Shown here: piece after piece, positions 33,603 through 41,128 of the stretch | Numbering within the stretch: position 1 is the stretch's first letter | How the letters are laid out: each line of letters opens with the position of its first letter | Source: Nocardioides pocheonensis | Lineage (GTDB): Bacteria; Actinomycetota; Actinomycetes; Propionibacteriales; Nocardioidaceae | NCBI RefSeq assembly: GCF_003725535.1 | Contig: NZ_RJSF01000005.1 | Coordinates: 1-64,000, forward strand | Direction of reading: 5' to 3' | DNA length: 64,000 nt | Program-made: the position numbers and the translations under genes | The notes under the pieces: generated by a model | The model's database searches: none | Seen by the model: the letters and a program-made list of their open reading frames with translations, nothing else | What the model was told of the DNA's origin: nothing

Positions 33603-33745
33603 CCCCGGGTCGATTCGTGCGCCCCGAACTCTTGCGCAGGGCTTTACGGCGGTGATACACCGGGAAACCAATCCGAAATGTTCAGAGCAGAAGATAACAG
33701 AAAATCCGACCTCGACGACCTCGAGGAATCCTGCGGAGGGGTGGC
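33603..33745. promoter_or_regulatory. Divergent promoter/operator region of the catabolic operon
   Basis: 143 bases, clearly richer in A/T than the surroundings (AGAAGATAACAGAAAATCC at 33690-33708). CGGTG, ATA, CACCG at 33650-33662 is a perfect small palindrome and a candidate site for the MocR-type regulator. GGAGGGGTGGC before the ATG at 33746 is the ribosome binding site of the first operon gene. No riboswitch is seen. Confidence 0.5.
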
Positions 33746-34594
33746 ATGGACACAGTGCGAGCAGCGATCTCACAGACGACCTGGACCGGCGACAAGGCGT
33801 CGATGCTCGACAAGCACGAGCAGTTCGCGCGTGACGCCCACGACCTGGGCGCGCAGGTGATCTGCTTCCAGGAGCTGTTCTACGGCCCGTACTTCGGGAT
33901 CACCCAGGACAAGAAGTACTACCGGTACGCCGAGCCGGCGGACGGCCCGATCGTGCAGCGCTTCGCCGCGCTCGCCCAGGAGCTCGGCATGGTGATGGTC
34001 CTGCCGATCTACGAGGAGGAGCAGACCGGCGTCTACTACAACACCACCGTGGTGGTCGACGCCGACGGCACGATCCTCGGCAAGTACCGCAAGAACCACA
34101 TTCCCCACGTGGAGAAGTTCTGGGAGAAGTTCTACTTCCGGCCCGGCAACCTGGGCTATCCCGTCTTCGACACCGCGGTCGGCAAGGTCGGCACCTACAT
34201 CTGCTACGACCGGCACTTCCCCGAGGGCTGGCGCGAGCTCGGCCTCAACGGCGCCCACATGGTCTTCAACCCCAACGCCACCAAGCCCGGCCTCTCCAAC
34301 CGGTTGTGGGAGATCGAGGGCCCGGCCGCCGCGGTCGCCAACGGCTACTTCGTGCTGCAGCCCAACCGGGTCGGCCTCGAGGACAACGAGTACGGCGACG
34401 AGGCGGTCAACTTCTACGGCACCAGCCAGATCATCGACCCGCGCGGCAACTACGTCGGCGAGCTGGGCAGTGACGAGAAGGAGGAGCTGATGGTCCGCGA
34501 CCTCGACCTGCGGATGGTGCAGGAGATGCGCGACGACTGGCAGTTCTACCGCGACCGGCGGCCCGACTCGTACACCCGGATCGCCCAGCCGTGA
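33746..34594 (+). CDS. Nitrilase-superfamily amidohydrolase, probable beta-ureidopropionase/N-carbamoyl amino acid hydrolase
   Basis: A 282-residue carbon-nitrogen hydrolase with the full Glu-Lys-Cys triad: Glu43 in CFQELFYGPYF, Lys116 in KYRKNHIP and Cys153 in YICYDRHFPE. EKFWEKFYFRPG and LSNRLWEIEGPAAAVANGYFV (in parts) are typical of beta-ureidopropionases and N-carbamoylases, which split N-carbamoyl-beta-alanine into beta-alanine, CO2 and ammonia. It is the first gene of the operon and precedes the hydantoinase, from which it is separated by a very large hairpin made of two repeat copies. Confidence 0.9.
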   Translation: MDTVRAAISQTTWTGDKASMLDKHEQFARDAHDLGAQVICFQELFYGPYFGITQDKKYYRYAEPADGPIVQRFAALAQELGMVMVLPIYEEEQTGVYYNTTVVVDADGTILGKYRKNHIPHVEKFWEKFYFRPGNLGYPVFDTAVGKVGTYICYDRHFPEGWRELGLNGAHMVFNPNATKPGLSNRLWEIEGPAAAVANGYFVLQPNRVGLEDNEYGDEAVNFYGTSQIIDPRGNYVGELGSDEKEELMVRDLDLRMVQEMRDDWQFYRDRRPDSYTRIAQP

Positions 34595-34604
34595 CCGCCC
34601 CGGA

Positions 34605-34704
34605 GGTTTCGAGGCTCGCTGGCGCCCGCACCTCAACCACCGGCGCCGGGGGCACGAGCCCGGTGGTTGAGGTGCGAGGAGCGCCAGCGACGAGCCTCGA
34701 AACC
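34605..34704. repeat. Inverted pair of palindromic-family repeats, giant hairpin
   Basis: The plus-strand copy (34605-34643, GGTTTCGAGGCTCGCT...CTCAACCACCGG) and its inverted copy (34660-34704, CCGGTGGTTGAGGTGCGAGG...GAGCCTCGAAACC) flank a 16-base GC-rich loop. The RNA would form a stem of about 38 base pairs with a small bulge (extra GA and G/AC in the second arm). It lies in the 136-base gap between the nitrilase and hydantoinase genes and may reduce or stabilise read-through. It is not coding. Confidence 0.85.
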
Positions 34705-34730
34705 ACCGACACCTGGAGGAGGACCCACCC

Positions 34731-36161
34731 ATGACGACCCTCATCAAGAACGGCACGGTGGTCAACGCCACCGGCGCCACCCCGGCCGACGTGCTCGTCG
34801 ACGGCGAGACGATCGTCGCGCTGCTCGCGCCGGGCTCGACAGCGCTCGGGCAGATCGACGCCGACACCGTGATCGACGCCGCCGGGAAGTACGTCATCCC
34901 CGGCGGCGTGGACGCGCACACCCACATGGAGCTGCCGTTCGGCGGCACGAACGCCTCCGACACGTTCGAGACCGGCACGCGCGCGGCTGCCTGGGGCGGC
35001 ACCACCTCGATCATCGACTTCGCGGTGCAGCGCTACGGCGAGCGCGTCGAGGAGGGCCTGGCCGCCTGGCACGCCAAGGCAGACGGAAACTGCGCGATCG
35101 ACTACGGCTTCCACCAGATCATCGGCGGCGTCGACGAGTTCTCCCTCAAGGCGATGGAGACGCTCGTCGACGAGGGCATCACGTCGTACAAGCTGTTCAT
35201 GGCCTACCCGGGCGTCTTCTACAGCGACGACGCCCAGATCCTCAAGGCGATGCAGCGGGCCGCCGACCTCGGTCTGCTCACGATGATGCACGCCGAGAAC
35301 GGCCCCGCGATCGACGTGCTGGCCGAGCAGCTGGTCAGCCAGGGCAAGACCGACCCGTACTTCCACGGCATCGCGCGCGCCTGGCAGATGGAGGAGGAGG
35401 CGACGCACCGCGCGATCATGCTCGCCAACCTCACCGGCGCACCCCTGTACGTCGTGCACGTCTCCGCCAAGCAGGCGGTCGAGCAGCTCGCCTGGGCCCG
35501 CGACAAGGGGCAGAACGTCTTCGGCGAGACCTGCCCGCAGTACCTCTACCTGTCCCTGGAGGAGCAGCTCGGCGCGCGCAGCGACGACTACGGCGCGTTC
35601 GAGGGCGCGAAGTGGGTGTGCTCGACGCCGCTGCGCTCGCGCGCCGAGGGCCACCAGGACTCCATGTGGCAGGCGCTGCGCACCAACGACCTGCAGATGG
35701 TCTCGACCGACCACTGCCCGTTCTGCATGAAGGACCAGAAGGAGCTCGGCAGGGGCGACTTCCGGGCGATCCCGAACGGCATCGGCTCGGTCGAGCACCG
35801 GATGGACCTGATGTACCAGGGCGTCGTGACCGGCGAGATCTCGCTGGCGCGCTGGGTCGAGCTGACCTCGACGACGCCGGCGCGGATGTTCGGCCTCTAC
35901 GGCAAGAAGGGCGTGATCGCGCCCGGTGCCGACGCCGACATCGTGGTCTACGACCCGAACGGGCACACGTCGATCGGCTACGGCGAGGGCAAGACGCACC
36001 ACATGAACATGGACCACTCCGCCTGGGAGGGCTTCGAGATCGACGGTCACGTCGACACCGTGATCTCCCGCGGCCGGGTGCTGGTCGACGGCGGGGCGTA
36101 CCTCGGCAGCCCGGGCCACGGGCGCTACCTCAAGCGCGGCCTCAGCCAGTACCTCATCTGA
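34731..36161 (+). CDS. hydA: Dihydropyrimidinase/hydantoinase
   Basis: A 476-residue cyclic amidase of the amidohydrolase superfamily, which opens dihydrouracil, dihydrothymine or 5-substituted hydantoins to N-carbamoyl amino acids. Metal-site residues are all visible: His63/His65 in DAHTHMELPF, the carbamylated Lys154 in TSYKLFMAYPG, His in MMHAENG (~187), His in VVHVSAKQA (~243) and Asp in VSTDHCPF (~328). The composite metal-dependent sequence and GEFLNG-free C-terminus agree with dihydropyrimidinases. CTGGAGGAGG lies 8 bases before the ATG at 34731. It would act between the LLM/F420 step and the nitrilase-type enzyme. Confidence 0.94.
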   Translation: MTTLIKNGTVVNATGATPADVLVDGETIVALLAPGSTALGQIDADTVIDAAGKYVIPGGVDAHTHMELPFGGTNASDTFETGTRAAAWGGTTSIIDFAVQRYGERVEEGLAAWHAKADGNCAIDYGFHQIIGGVDEFSLKAMETLVDEGITSYKLFMAYPGVFYSDDAQILKAMQRAADLGLLTMMHAENGPAIDVLAEQLVSQGKTDPYFHGIARAWQMEEEATHRAIMLANLTGAPLYVVHVSAKQAVEQLAWARDKGQNVFGETCPQYLYLSLEEQLGARSDDYGAFEGAKWVCSTPLRSRAEGHQDSMWQALRTNDLQMVSTDHCPFCMKDQKELGRGDFRAIPNGIGSVEHRMDLMYQGVVTGEISLARWVELTSTTPARMFGLYGKKGVIAPGADADIVVYDPNGHTSIGYGEGKTHHMNMDHSAWEGFEIDGHVDTVISRGRVLVDGGAYLGSPGHGRYLKRGLSQYLI

Positions 36162-36173
36162 CCCAGGTCCCCG

Positions 36174-36210
36174 GGGTTCGAGGCTCGCGAGCTCGCACCT
36201 CAACCACCGG
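36174..36210. repeat. Palindromic-family repeat copy
   Basis: A single-orientation copy (GGGTTCGAGGCTCGCGAGCTCGCACCTCAACCACCGG, quoted here in parts as GGGTTCGAGGCTCGC ... CACCTCAACCACCGG) in the 69-base gap between the hydantoinase and LLM genes. Its middle holds a CTCGCGAGCTCGC variation of the CTCGCTGGCGCTCGC segment, giving a self-complementary core. It is followed by the ribosome binding site AAAGGACC of the next gene. Confidence 0.75.
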
Positions 36211-36230
36211 GGTCGACGAAAGGACCCATC

Positions 36231-37259
36231 ATGGACTTCGGCGTCGTGCTGCAGACCAACCCGCCCGCGTGGCGCACGGTCGCACTGGCGAAGCAGGCGG
36301 AGGAGCACGGCTTCGACTACGTCTGGACCTTCGACTCCCACCTGCTCTGGCAGGAGCCGTACGTCATCTACAGCCAGATCCTCGCCGAGACCCGGCGCGT
36401 GATCGTCGGGCCGATGGTGACCAACCCCGCCACCCGCGACTGGACCGTCACCGCCTCGGTGTTCGCCACGCTCAACGAGATGTACGGCAACCGCACCGTG
36501 GTCGGCATCGGGCGAGGCGACTCGGCGGTGCGCGTGCTCAACGGCAAGCCGACCACCCTCAAGGAGGTCCGCGAGGCCACCCACGTGATCCGCGAGCTGG
36601 CCAACTGCCGCCCGGTCGAGCACAACGGCTCGACGCTGCAGTTCCCGTGGGCGCGCACGTCGGCGGTCGAGGTGTGGGTCGCGGCGTACGGGCCGCTGGC
36701 GCTGAAGACCGCCGGTGAGGTCGGTGACGGCTTCATCCTCCAGCTCGGCGACGTCGACATCGCGAAGTGGATGATCGCGCAGGTGCGCAAGGCGGCCGAG
36801 GACGCCGGCCGCGACCCCGAGGCGATCACCTTCTGCGTCGCCGCGCCGGCGTACGTCGGGTCCGACGACGCCGCGTCGGTCAAGCACATGCGCGAGCAGT
36901 GCCGCTGGTTCGGCGGCATGGTCGGCAACCACGTCGCCGACATCGTGGCCAAGTACGGCGAGGGCGCGGACTTCCCGCAGGTGCTCACCGACTACATCAA
37001 GGGCCGCGAGGACTACGACTACAACGAGCACGGCCGGGCCGGGAACACCCACACCGAGTTCGTGCCCGACGAGATCGTCGACCGGTTCTGCATCCTCGGC
37101 ACGCCCGAGCAGCACGTCGCCAAGCTCCAGGAGCTCAAGGCGATCGGGGTCGACCAGTTCGCGGTCTACCTCCAGCACGACAACAAGGAGGAGACCCTCC
37201 GCCAGTACGGCGAGACGATCATGCCCCGGCTGCGCGACCACGTGACGGCCAAGGCATGA
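36231..37259 (+). CDS. F420-dependent LLM-class oxidoreductase (MSMEG_2906/TIGR03842-like)
   Basis: A 342-residue luciferase-like TIM-barrel oxidoreductase: MDFGVVLQTNPPAWRTVALAKQAEEHGFDYVWTFDSHLLW (in parts, 1-40), GPMVTNPATRDWTVTASVFATLNEM (~61-85), VVGIGRGDSAVRVL, and a C-terminal GTPEQHVAKLQELKAIGVDQFAVYL (in parts). These proteins bind F420 (sometimes FMN) and reduce or oxidise small ring substrates. The location between the hydantoinase and the importer suggests it acts on the same pyrimidine- or hydantoin-type compound; it could be the missing first reduction step. AAAGGACCCATC supplies the ribosome binding site. The stop overlaps the permease start by ATGA. Confidence 0.9.
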   Translation: MDFGVVLQTNPPAWRTVALAKQAEEHGFDYVWTFDSHLLWQEPYVIYSQILAETRRVIVGPMVTNPATRDWTVTASVFATLNEMYGNRTVVGIGRGDSAVRVLNGKPTTLKEVREATHVIRELANCRPVEHNGSTLQFPWARTSAVEVWVAAYGPLALKTAGEVGDGFILQLGDVDIAKWMIAQVRKAAEDAGRDPEAITFCVAAPAYVGSDDAASVKHMREQCRWFGGMVGNHVADIVAKYGEGADFPQVLTDYIKGREDYDYNEHGRAGNTHTEFVPDEIVDRFCILGTPEQHVAKLQELKAIGVDQFAVYLQHDNKEETLRQYGETIMPRLRDHVTAKA

Positions 37260-38143
37260 CGGCTCCCTCGGCCTGGGCCCGGTTCGCGGTCCGGGCGCTG
37301 CTCGGCACGGGCGGCGTCCTCGCGGTCGCCGGCTTGTGGGAGGCGTACAAGGCACTCGGCCCCGACACAGGGGTCGTGGTCCACGGCGTCGTGGTACTCC
37401 CCCGCACCACCGACATGGCGATGCCGCACGTGTGGGACATGCTCCACAAGTTCTCCCAGCCGGTGAACATCTTCTCCGGCCACCAGACCGTCGGCTCGGC
37501 GGTGCTCGACGCCTGCGTCTTCTCGCTGAAGCTGGCGGCGACCGGCTGGCTGATCGGAGTGGTGGTCGGGTTCGCCCTGGCCGTGCTGATGGCGCGCTTC
37601 CGGCTCGCCGAGTCGGCGATGCTGCCCTGGATCGTGCTGAGCCAGACCGTCCCGCTGATCGCGATCGCGCCGCTCGTCCGCAGGTGGGGTTCGCAGATCC
37701 ACATCGGCGGCTGGACCTGGACCAGCGAGAACTCGGTCGCCGTCATCGCGGCGTACCTGGCGTTCTTCCCGGTCGCGGTCGGCGCCCTGCGCGGCCTCCG
37801 CTCCCCCGACGCCACCCACCTCGACCTGATGCACGCGTACGGCGTCGGCTGGTGGCGCGGCCTGGTCAAGCTGCGGCTGCCCGCCAGCGTGCCCTACCTG
37901 CTGCCCGCGCTGCGCCTCGCCGCCGCGAGCGCGGTCATCGGCACCGTCGTCGCCGAGGTCTCCATCGGCCTCCGCGGTGGTGTCGGCCGGATGATCATCG
38001 AGTACGCCCAGTCCGCCGGGGGCGACCCCGCGAAGCCGTGGGCGCCGATCTTCGGCGCGATCGGCGTCGGACTGGTCGCCGCCGGCGCGGTGGGCCTGAT
38101 CGGCCTGCTGCTCCGGCCCTACCGACGCGGGGAGGCGTCATGA
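37256..38143 (+). CDS. ABC importer permease (BPD_transp_1)
   Basis: A 295-residue inner-membrane permease with about six transmembrane helices. The EAA-type loop is at MHAYGVGWWRGLVKLRLPASVPYLLPALRLAAASAV (in parts, ~196-230), where it docks on the ATPase. Relatives include thiamine-precursor (ThiX), nitrate/taurine (SsuC) and hydantoin/pyrimidine permeases. A periplasmic-type insertion at ~35-75 (PRTTDMAMPHVWDMLHKFSQPVNIF in parts) resembles the N-terminal extension of pyrimidine-type permeases. It overlaps the LLM gene by 4 bases and the ATPase gene by 4 bases: one tightly coupled transport module. Confidence 0.9.
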   Translation: MTAPSAWARFAVRALLGTGGVLAVAGLWEAYKALGPDTGVVVHGVVVLPRTTDMAMPHVWDMLHKFSQPVNIFSGHQTVGSAVLDACVFSLKLAATGWLIGVVVGFALAVLMARFRLAESAMLPWIVLSQTVPLIAIAPLVRRWGSQIHIGGWTWTSENSVAVIAAYLAFFPVAVGALRGLRSPDATHLDLMHAYGVGWWRGLVKLRLPASVPYLLPALRLAAASAVIGTVVAEVSIGLRGGVGRMIIEYAQSAGGDPAKPWAPIFGAIGVGLVAAGAVGLIGLLLRPYRRGEAS

Positions 38144-38982
38144 CCCACGCCCTGACCGACGATGCCGTGACCAAGGACGGCTGCGCGATCCGGGCCAGCG
38201 GCGTCGGTCGCGTGTTCGCCGGCACCAAGGGACACCAGGTGATCGCGCTGGACGATGTGCACCTGGAGGTCGCCGAGGGCGAGTTCGTCTCGCTGATCGG
38301 CCCGAGCGGCTGCGGCAAGAGCACGCTGCTGCGGATCGTGGCCGACCTCGACCACCCGACCAGCGGGTCGCTCACCGTGTTCGGCAAGAGCACCCACCAG
38401 GCCCGCGTCGACCAGGACTACGGCATCGCCTTCCAGCAGGCCGGCCTGTTGCCGTGGCGCACCGTGGCCGCGAACGTCGGCCTCCCACTGGAGGTGCACG
38501 GCGTCGCGAGGTCCGACCGGCAGACCCGGGTCGAGGAGCTTCTCGAGCTGGTCGGACTGACCGACTTCGCCCGGTCCTATCCCGACCAGCTCTCCGGCGG
38601 CATGCAGCAGCGCGTCGCGATCGCCCGTGCGCTCGCGGAGAGCCCGCGCCTGCTGCTCATGGACGAGCCGTTCGGGGCGCTCGACGAGATCACCCGCGAG
38701 CGGATGCAGGCCGAGCTGGTCCGGATCTGTTCGGAGACCGGAGCGGCCGTGCTCTTCGTGACGCACTCGATCCCCGAGGCGGTCTTCCTCTCCGACCGCG
38801 TGGTCGTGATGACCCCACGGCCCGGGCGGATCATCGAGATCGTCGACTCCCGGCCGACGGCCGGGCACGCCCGTGACGACGAGTTCCGCGACGCGGAGGA
38901 GTTCTTCCACACCATCGCCCGCGTGCGCGAGCTGCTCCACGGCGGCCCGGTGGCCGCGGCCCGAGGAGTGGAGACCCGATGA
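38140..38982 (+). CDS. ABC importer ATP-binding protein (nitrate/sulfonate/pyrimidine type)
   Basis: A 280-residue ATPase with all motifs: Walker A IGPSGCGKST (~54-63), Q-loop AFQQAGLLPWRTV (~99), signature LSGGMQQRVAIARAL (~150), Walker B LLLMDEPFGALDE (~169) and the switch His in LFVTHSIPEAVF (~205). Closest to the SsuB/TauB/ThiZ group that pairs with BPD_transp_1 permeases and NMT1-type binding proteins. The C-terminal 40 residues (HARDDEFRDAEEFF...) are typical of the group. The ATG at 38140 overlaps the first permease, and its stop overlaps the second permease. Confidence 0.93.
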   Translation: MTHALTDDAVTKDGCAIRASGVGRVFAGTKGHQVIALDDVHLEVAEGEFVSLIGPSGCGKSTLLRIVADLDHPTSGSLTVFGKSTHQARVDQDYGIAFQQAGLLPWRTVAANVGLPLEVHGVARSDRQTRVEELLELVGLTDFARSYPDQLSGGMQQRVAIARALAESPRLLLMDEPFGALDEITRERMQAELVRICSETGAAVLFVTHSIPEAVFLSDRVVVMTPRPGRIIEIVDSRPTAGHARDDEFRDAEEFFHTIARVRELLHGGPVAAARGVETR

Positions 38983-39812
38983 GCCTGGCGGCCACCGAGC
39001 GGGCCGAGGCGACGCTGCGCATGCGGCCGCTGCGCGATGCCCGGTTCACCACGCTGCTGGCTCCCGCCCTGCTGGGCGTCGCGACGATCGGCCTCTGGCA
39101 GCTGGTGGTGGACGTCTTCAACATCGACGCGTTCATCGTCCCGTCGCCGCAGTCGATCTGGTCGGAGTTCCTCGACAGCCGCAGCTCGATCTGGCACGGC
39201 ATGCTCGGCACCGGCCGCAACGCGCTCTACGGCCTGCTGATCGGGGCCGCGCTCGGCATCCTCGGCGCGCTGGTCGCGAACGCCGTCAAGGTCATCGACC
39301 TGATGGCCGTGCCGATCGTCGCAGCGCTCTCGGTGGTGCCGATCGTCGCGCTGGCCCCGGTGCTCTACACGATGTTCGGCGCCGCGGCGAACACCGCGCG
39401 CGTGATCGTCGCCGCGCTCACCGTGATCATCCCGGTGTACGTCAACACCCTCCGCGGGCTGCGACAGGTCAAGGTCGTGCACCGCGAGCTCATGCACGTG
39501 TACGCCGCCCGCCCGGTGTTCGTGGCCCGGGCGGTCACGCTGCCGACCGCCTCGCCGTACGTGTTCACGGGCCTGCGGATCGCGAGCTCGCTGGCGGTGA
39601 TCTCGGCGCTGATCGCTGAGTACTTCGGCGGCCCGGTCGACGGGCTCGGCAAGGCGATCACCACCGCCGCCTCCAGCAGCAACTACCCCCTGGCGTGGGC
39701 CTACGTGCTCGGCTCGATCCTGCTCGGCCTCGCCTTCTACGTGGTCACCCTGCTCGTCGAGCTGCGCGTGGCCCGCCACAGTTCCCCGTCAACGTCGACG
39801 GTGTCCCTGTAA
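38979..39812 (+). CDS. ABC importer permease (second BPD_transp_1 subunit)
   Basis: A 277-residue permease with six transmembrane helices and the EAA-like loop MHVYAARPVFVARAVTLPTASPYVFTGLRIASSLAV (in parts, ~169-205). With the permease at 37256 it forms a heterodimeric channel. The ATG at 38979 overlaps the ATPase stop by 4 bases, with GAGGAGTGGAG upstream. A 74-base gap then leads to the binding-protein gene, which has its own strong ribosome binding site. Confidence 0.92.
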   Translation: MSLAATERAEATLRMRPLRDARFTTLLAPALLGVATIGLWQLVVDVFNIDAFIVPSPQSIWSEFLDSRSSIWHGMLGTGRNALYGLLIGAALGILGALVANAVKVIDLMAVPIVAALSVVPIVALAPVLYTMFGAAANTARVIVAALTVIIPVYVNTLRGLRQVKVVHRELMHVYAARPVFVARAVTLPTASPYVFTGLRIASSLAVISALIAEYFGGPVDGLGKAITTAASSSNYPLAWAYVLGSILLGLAFYVVTLLVELRVARHSSPSTSTVSL

Positions 39813-39886
39813 GTCCCTGCAAGTCCGACCCAGGAGCAGCACCACCTCACGCAGCACCACGTTGCACGACCAACCCGAGGAGAACC

Positions 39887-41038
39887 ATGAAGCCAACGTC
39901 CAACCGCAGGAGACGCGGGGCGATCGTCGCCGTCCTCGCCCTCGTCCTCGCGGCCGTGCTGGCCGCCTGTGGCAGCAGCAACGACGACTCCGGCGCGTCC
40001 GGCTCGAAGAAGCTCACGCCCGTCAAGCTCCAGCTGCAGTGGGTCGCGCAGGCGCAGTTCGCCGGCTACTACGCCGCCGTCGCGAAGGGCTACTACAAGG
40101 ACGAGGGCCTCGACGTGCAGATCGTCGAGGGCGGCCCGGACATCGTTCCGATCGACGCGCTGAGCGCCGGCGACGTCGACTACGCGATCTCGTGGGTGCC
40201 GAAGGTGCTCGGCTCGATCGAGGCCGGCGCGAAGGTCACCGACGTCGCCCAGGTCTTCGAGCGAAGCGCCACCACGCAGATCTCCTTCAAGGACAAGGGC
40301 ATCGCGGGGCCTGCGGACCTGAAGGGCAAGAAGGTAGGCAGCTGGGGCTACGGCAACGAGTGGGAGCTCTTCGCCGGCATGCAGAAGGCCGGGGTGACCC
40401 TCAAGGACATCTCCCTGGTGCAGCAGGCCTTCGACATGAACGGCTTCCTCGCCGGTGACATCGACGCCGCCCAGGCGATGACCTACAACGAGTACGCCCA
40501 GGTCCTGGAGACCAAGAACCCCAAGACCGGCAAGCTCTACACGCCCGACGACCTGAACGTGATCAACTGGAACGACGTCGGCACCTCGATGCTCCAGGAC
40601 GCGATCTGGGCGCCCACCGACAAGCTGTCGGACTCGAAGTTCGCGGACGAGACCGTGAAGTTCATCAAGGGCTCGATCAAGGGCTGGGTCTACGTGCGTG
40701 ACCACCCGGAGGACGCCGCCAAGATCGTCACCTCGGCCGGCTCGAAGCTCGGCGAGAGCCACCAACTGTGGATGACCAACGAGGTCAACAAGCTGATCTG
40801 GCCCTCCACGGGCGGTGCCGGGATGATCGACGAGAACGCCTGGAAGCAGACCGTCGACATCGCGCTGGGCACGAAGAACGACCAGGGCAAGACGATCATC
40901 ACCAAGGCGCCGCCGTCGACGGCGTACAGCAACGAGTACGTCCAGAAGGCGCTCGACGAGCTCAAGGCCGAGGGCGTCGACGTGATGGGCACCGGCTTCA
41001 AGCCGATGGACGTCACGCTCAAGGAGGGCGGCGCGTAG
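39887..41038 (+). CDS. NMT1/THI5-like ABC substrate-binding lipoprotein
   Basis: A 383-residue binding lipoprotein. Residues 1-27 are a lipoprotein signal peptide (basic RRRRGAIVAVLALVLAAVLAA read in parts) with lipobox LAAC and lipid-anchored Cys28. A Ser/Gly/Asp linker is followed by the periplasmic-type domain beginning TPVKLQLQWVAQAQFAGYYAAVAKGYYKDEGLDVQIVEGG (in parts), typical of NMT1/THI5-like proteins that bind pyrimidine precursors, riboflavin or related heterocycles. This agrees with a pyrimidine- or hydantoin-like cargo. CCGAGGAGAACC precedes the ATG at 39887. It is followed by two palindromes. Confidence 0.92.
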   Translation: MKPTSNRRRRGAIVAVLALVLAAVLAACGSSNDDSGASGSKKLTPVKLQLQWVAQAQFAGYYAAVAKGYYKDEGLDVQIVEGGPDIVPIDALSAGDVDYAISWVPKVLGSIEAGAKVTDVAQVFERSATTQISFKDKGIAGPADLKGKKVGSWGYGNEWELFAGMQKAGVTLKDISLVQQAFDMNGFLAGDIDAAQAMTYNEYAQVLETKNPKTGKLYTPDDLNVINWNDVGTSMLQDAIWAPTDKLSDSKFADETVKFIKGSIKGWVYVRDHPEDAAKIVTSAGSKLGESHQLWMTNEVNKLIWPSTGGAGMIDENAWKQTVDIALGTKNDQGKTIITKAPPSTAYSNEYVQKALDELKAEGVDVMGTGFKPMDVTLKEGGA

Positions 41039-41062
41039 GCGCCGGCCACCGCACACCAACCT

Positions 41063-41103
41063 CGGGACATGTCCCGGTCGGGTGGCCGCTCAGGCGGCCA
41101 CCC
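41063..41103 (+). terminator. Two palindromes after the binding-protein gene
   Basis: First CGGGACATGTCCCG (41063-41076), a perfect 14-base palindrome; then GGGTGGCCGC, loop TCAG, GCGGCCACCC (41080-41103), a perfect 10-bp hairpin. They lie in the 90-base gap between the transporter and the aminotransferase. The hairpin may be a partial terminator or an mRNA 3'-end protecting stem that raises binding-protein levels relative to downstream enzymes. Confidence 0.6.
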
Positions 41104-41128
41104 GGCCGGCCCGGAAGGACAACGAGAA

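Noticed and set aside
36174-36210. GGTTCGA-like text considered as a tRNA T-arm
   Set aside because: It is part of the dispersed repeat; no acceptor stem or cloverleaf can be built. No tRNA or rRNA was found in the window.
36231-37259. LLM protein considered as RutA-type pyrimidine oxygenase
   Set aside because: No RutB-F genes are present, and the sequence looks like the F420-type LLM group. The operon already codes the reductive-route enzymes.
34431-37355. A 974-codon open frame on the minus strand
   Set aside because: Antisense to hydantoinase and LLM genes, and crosses non-coding repeats.
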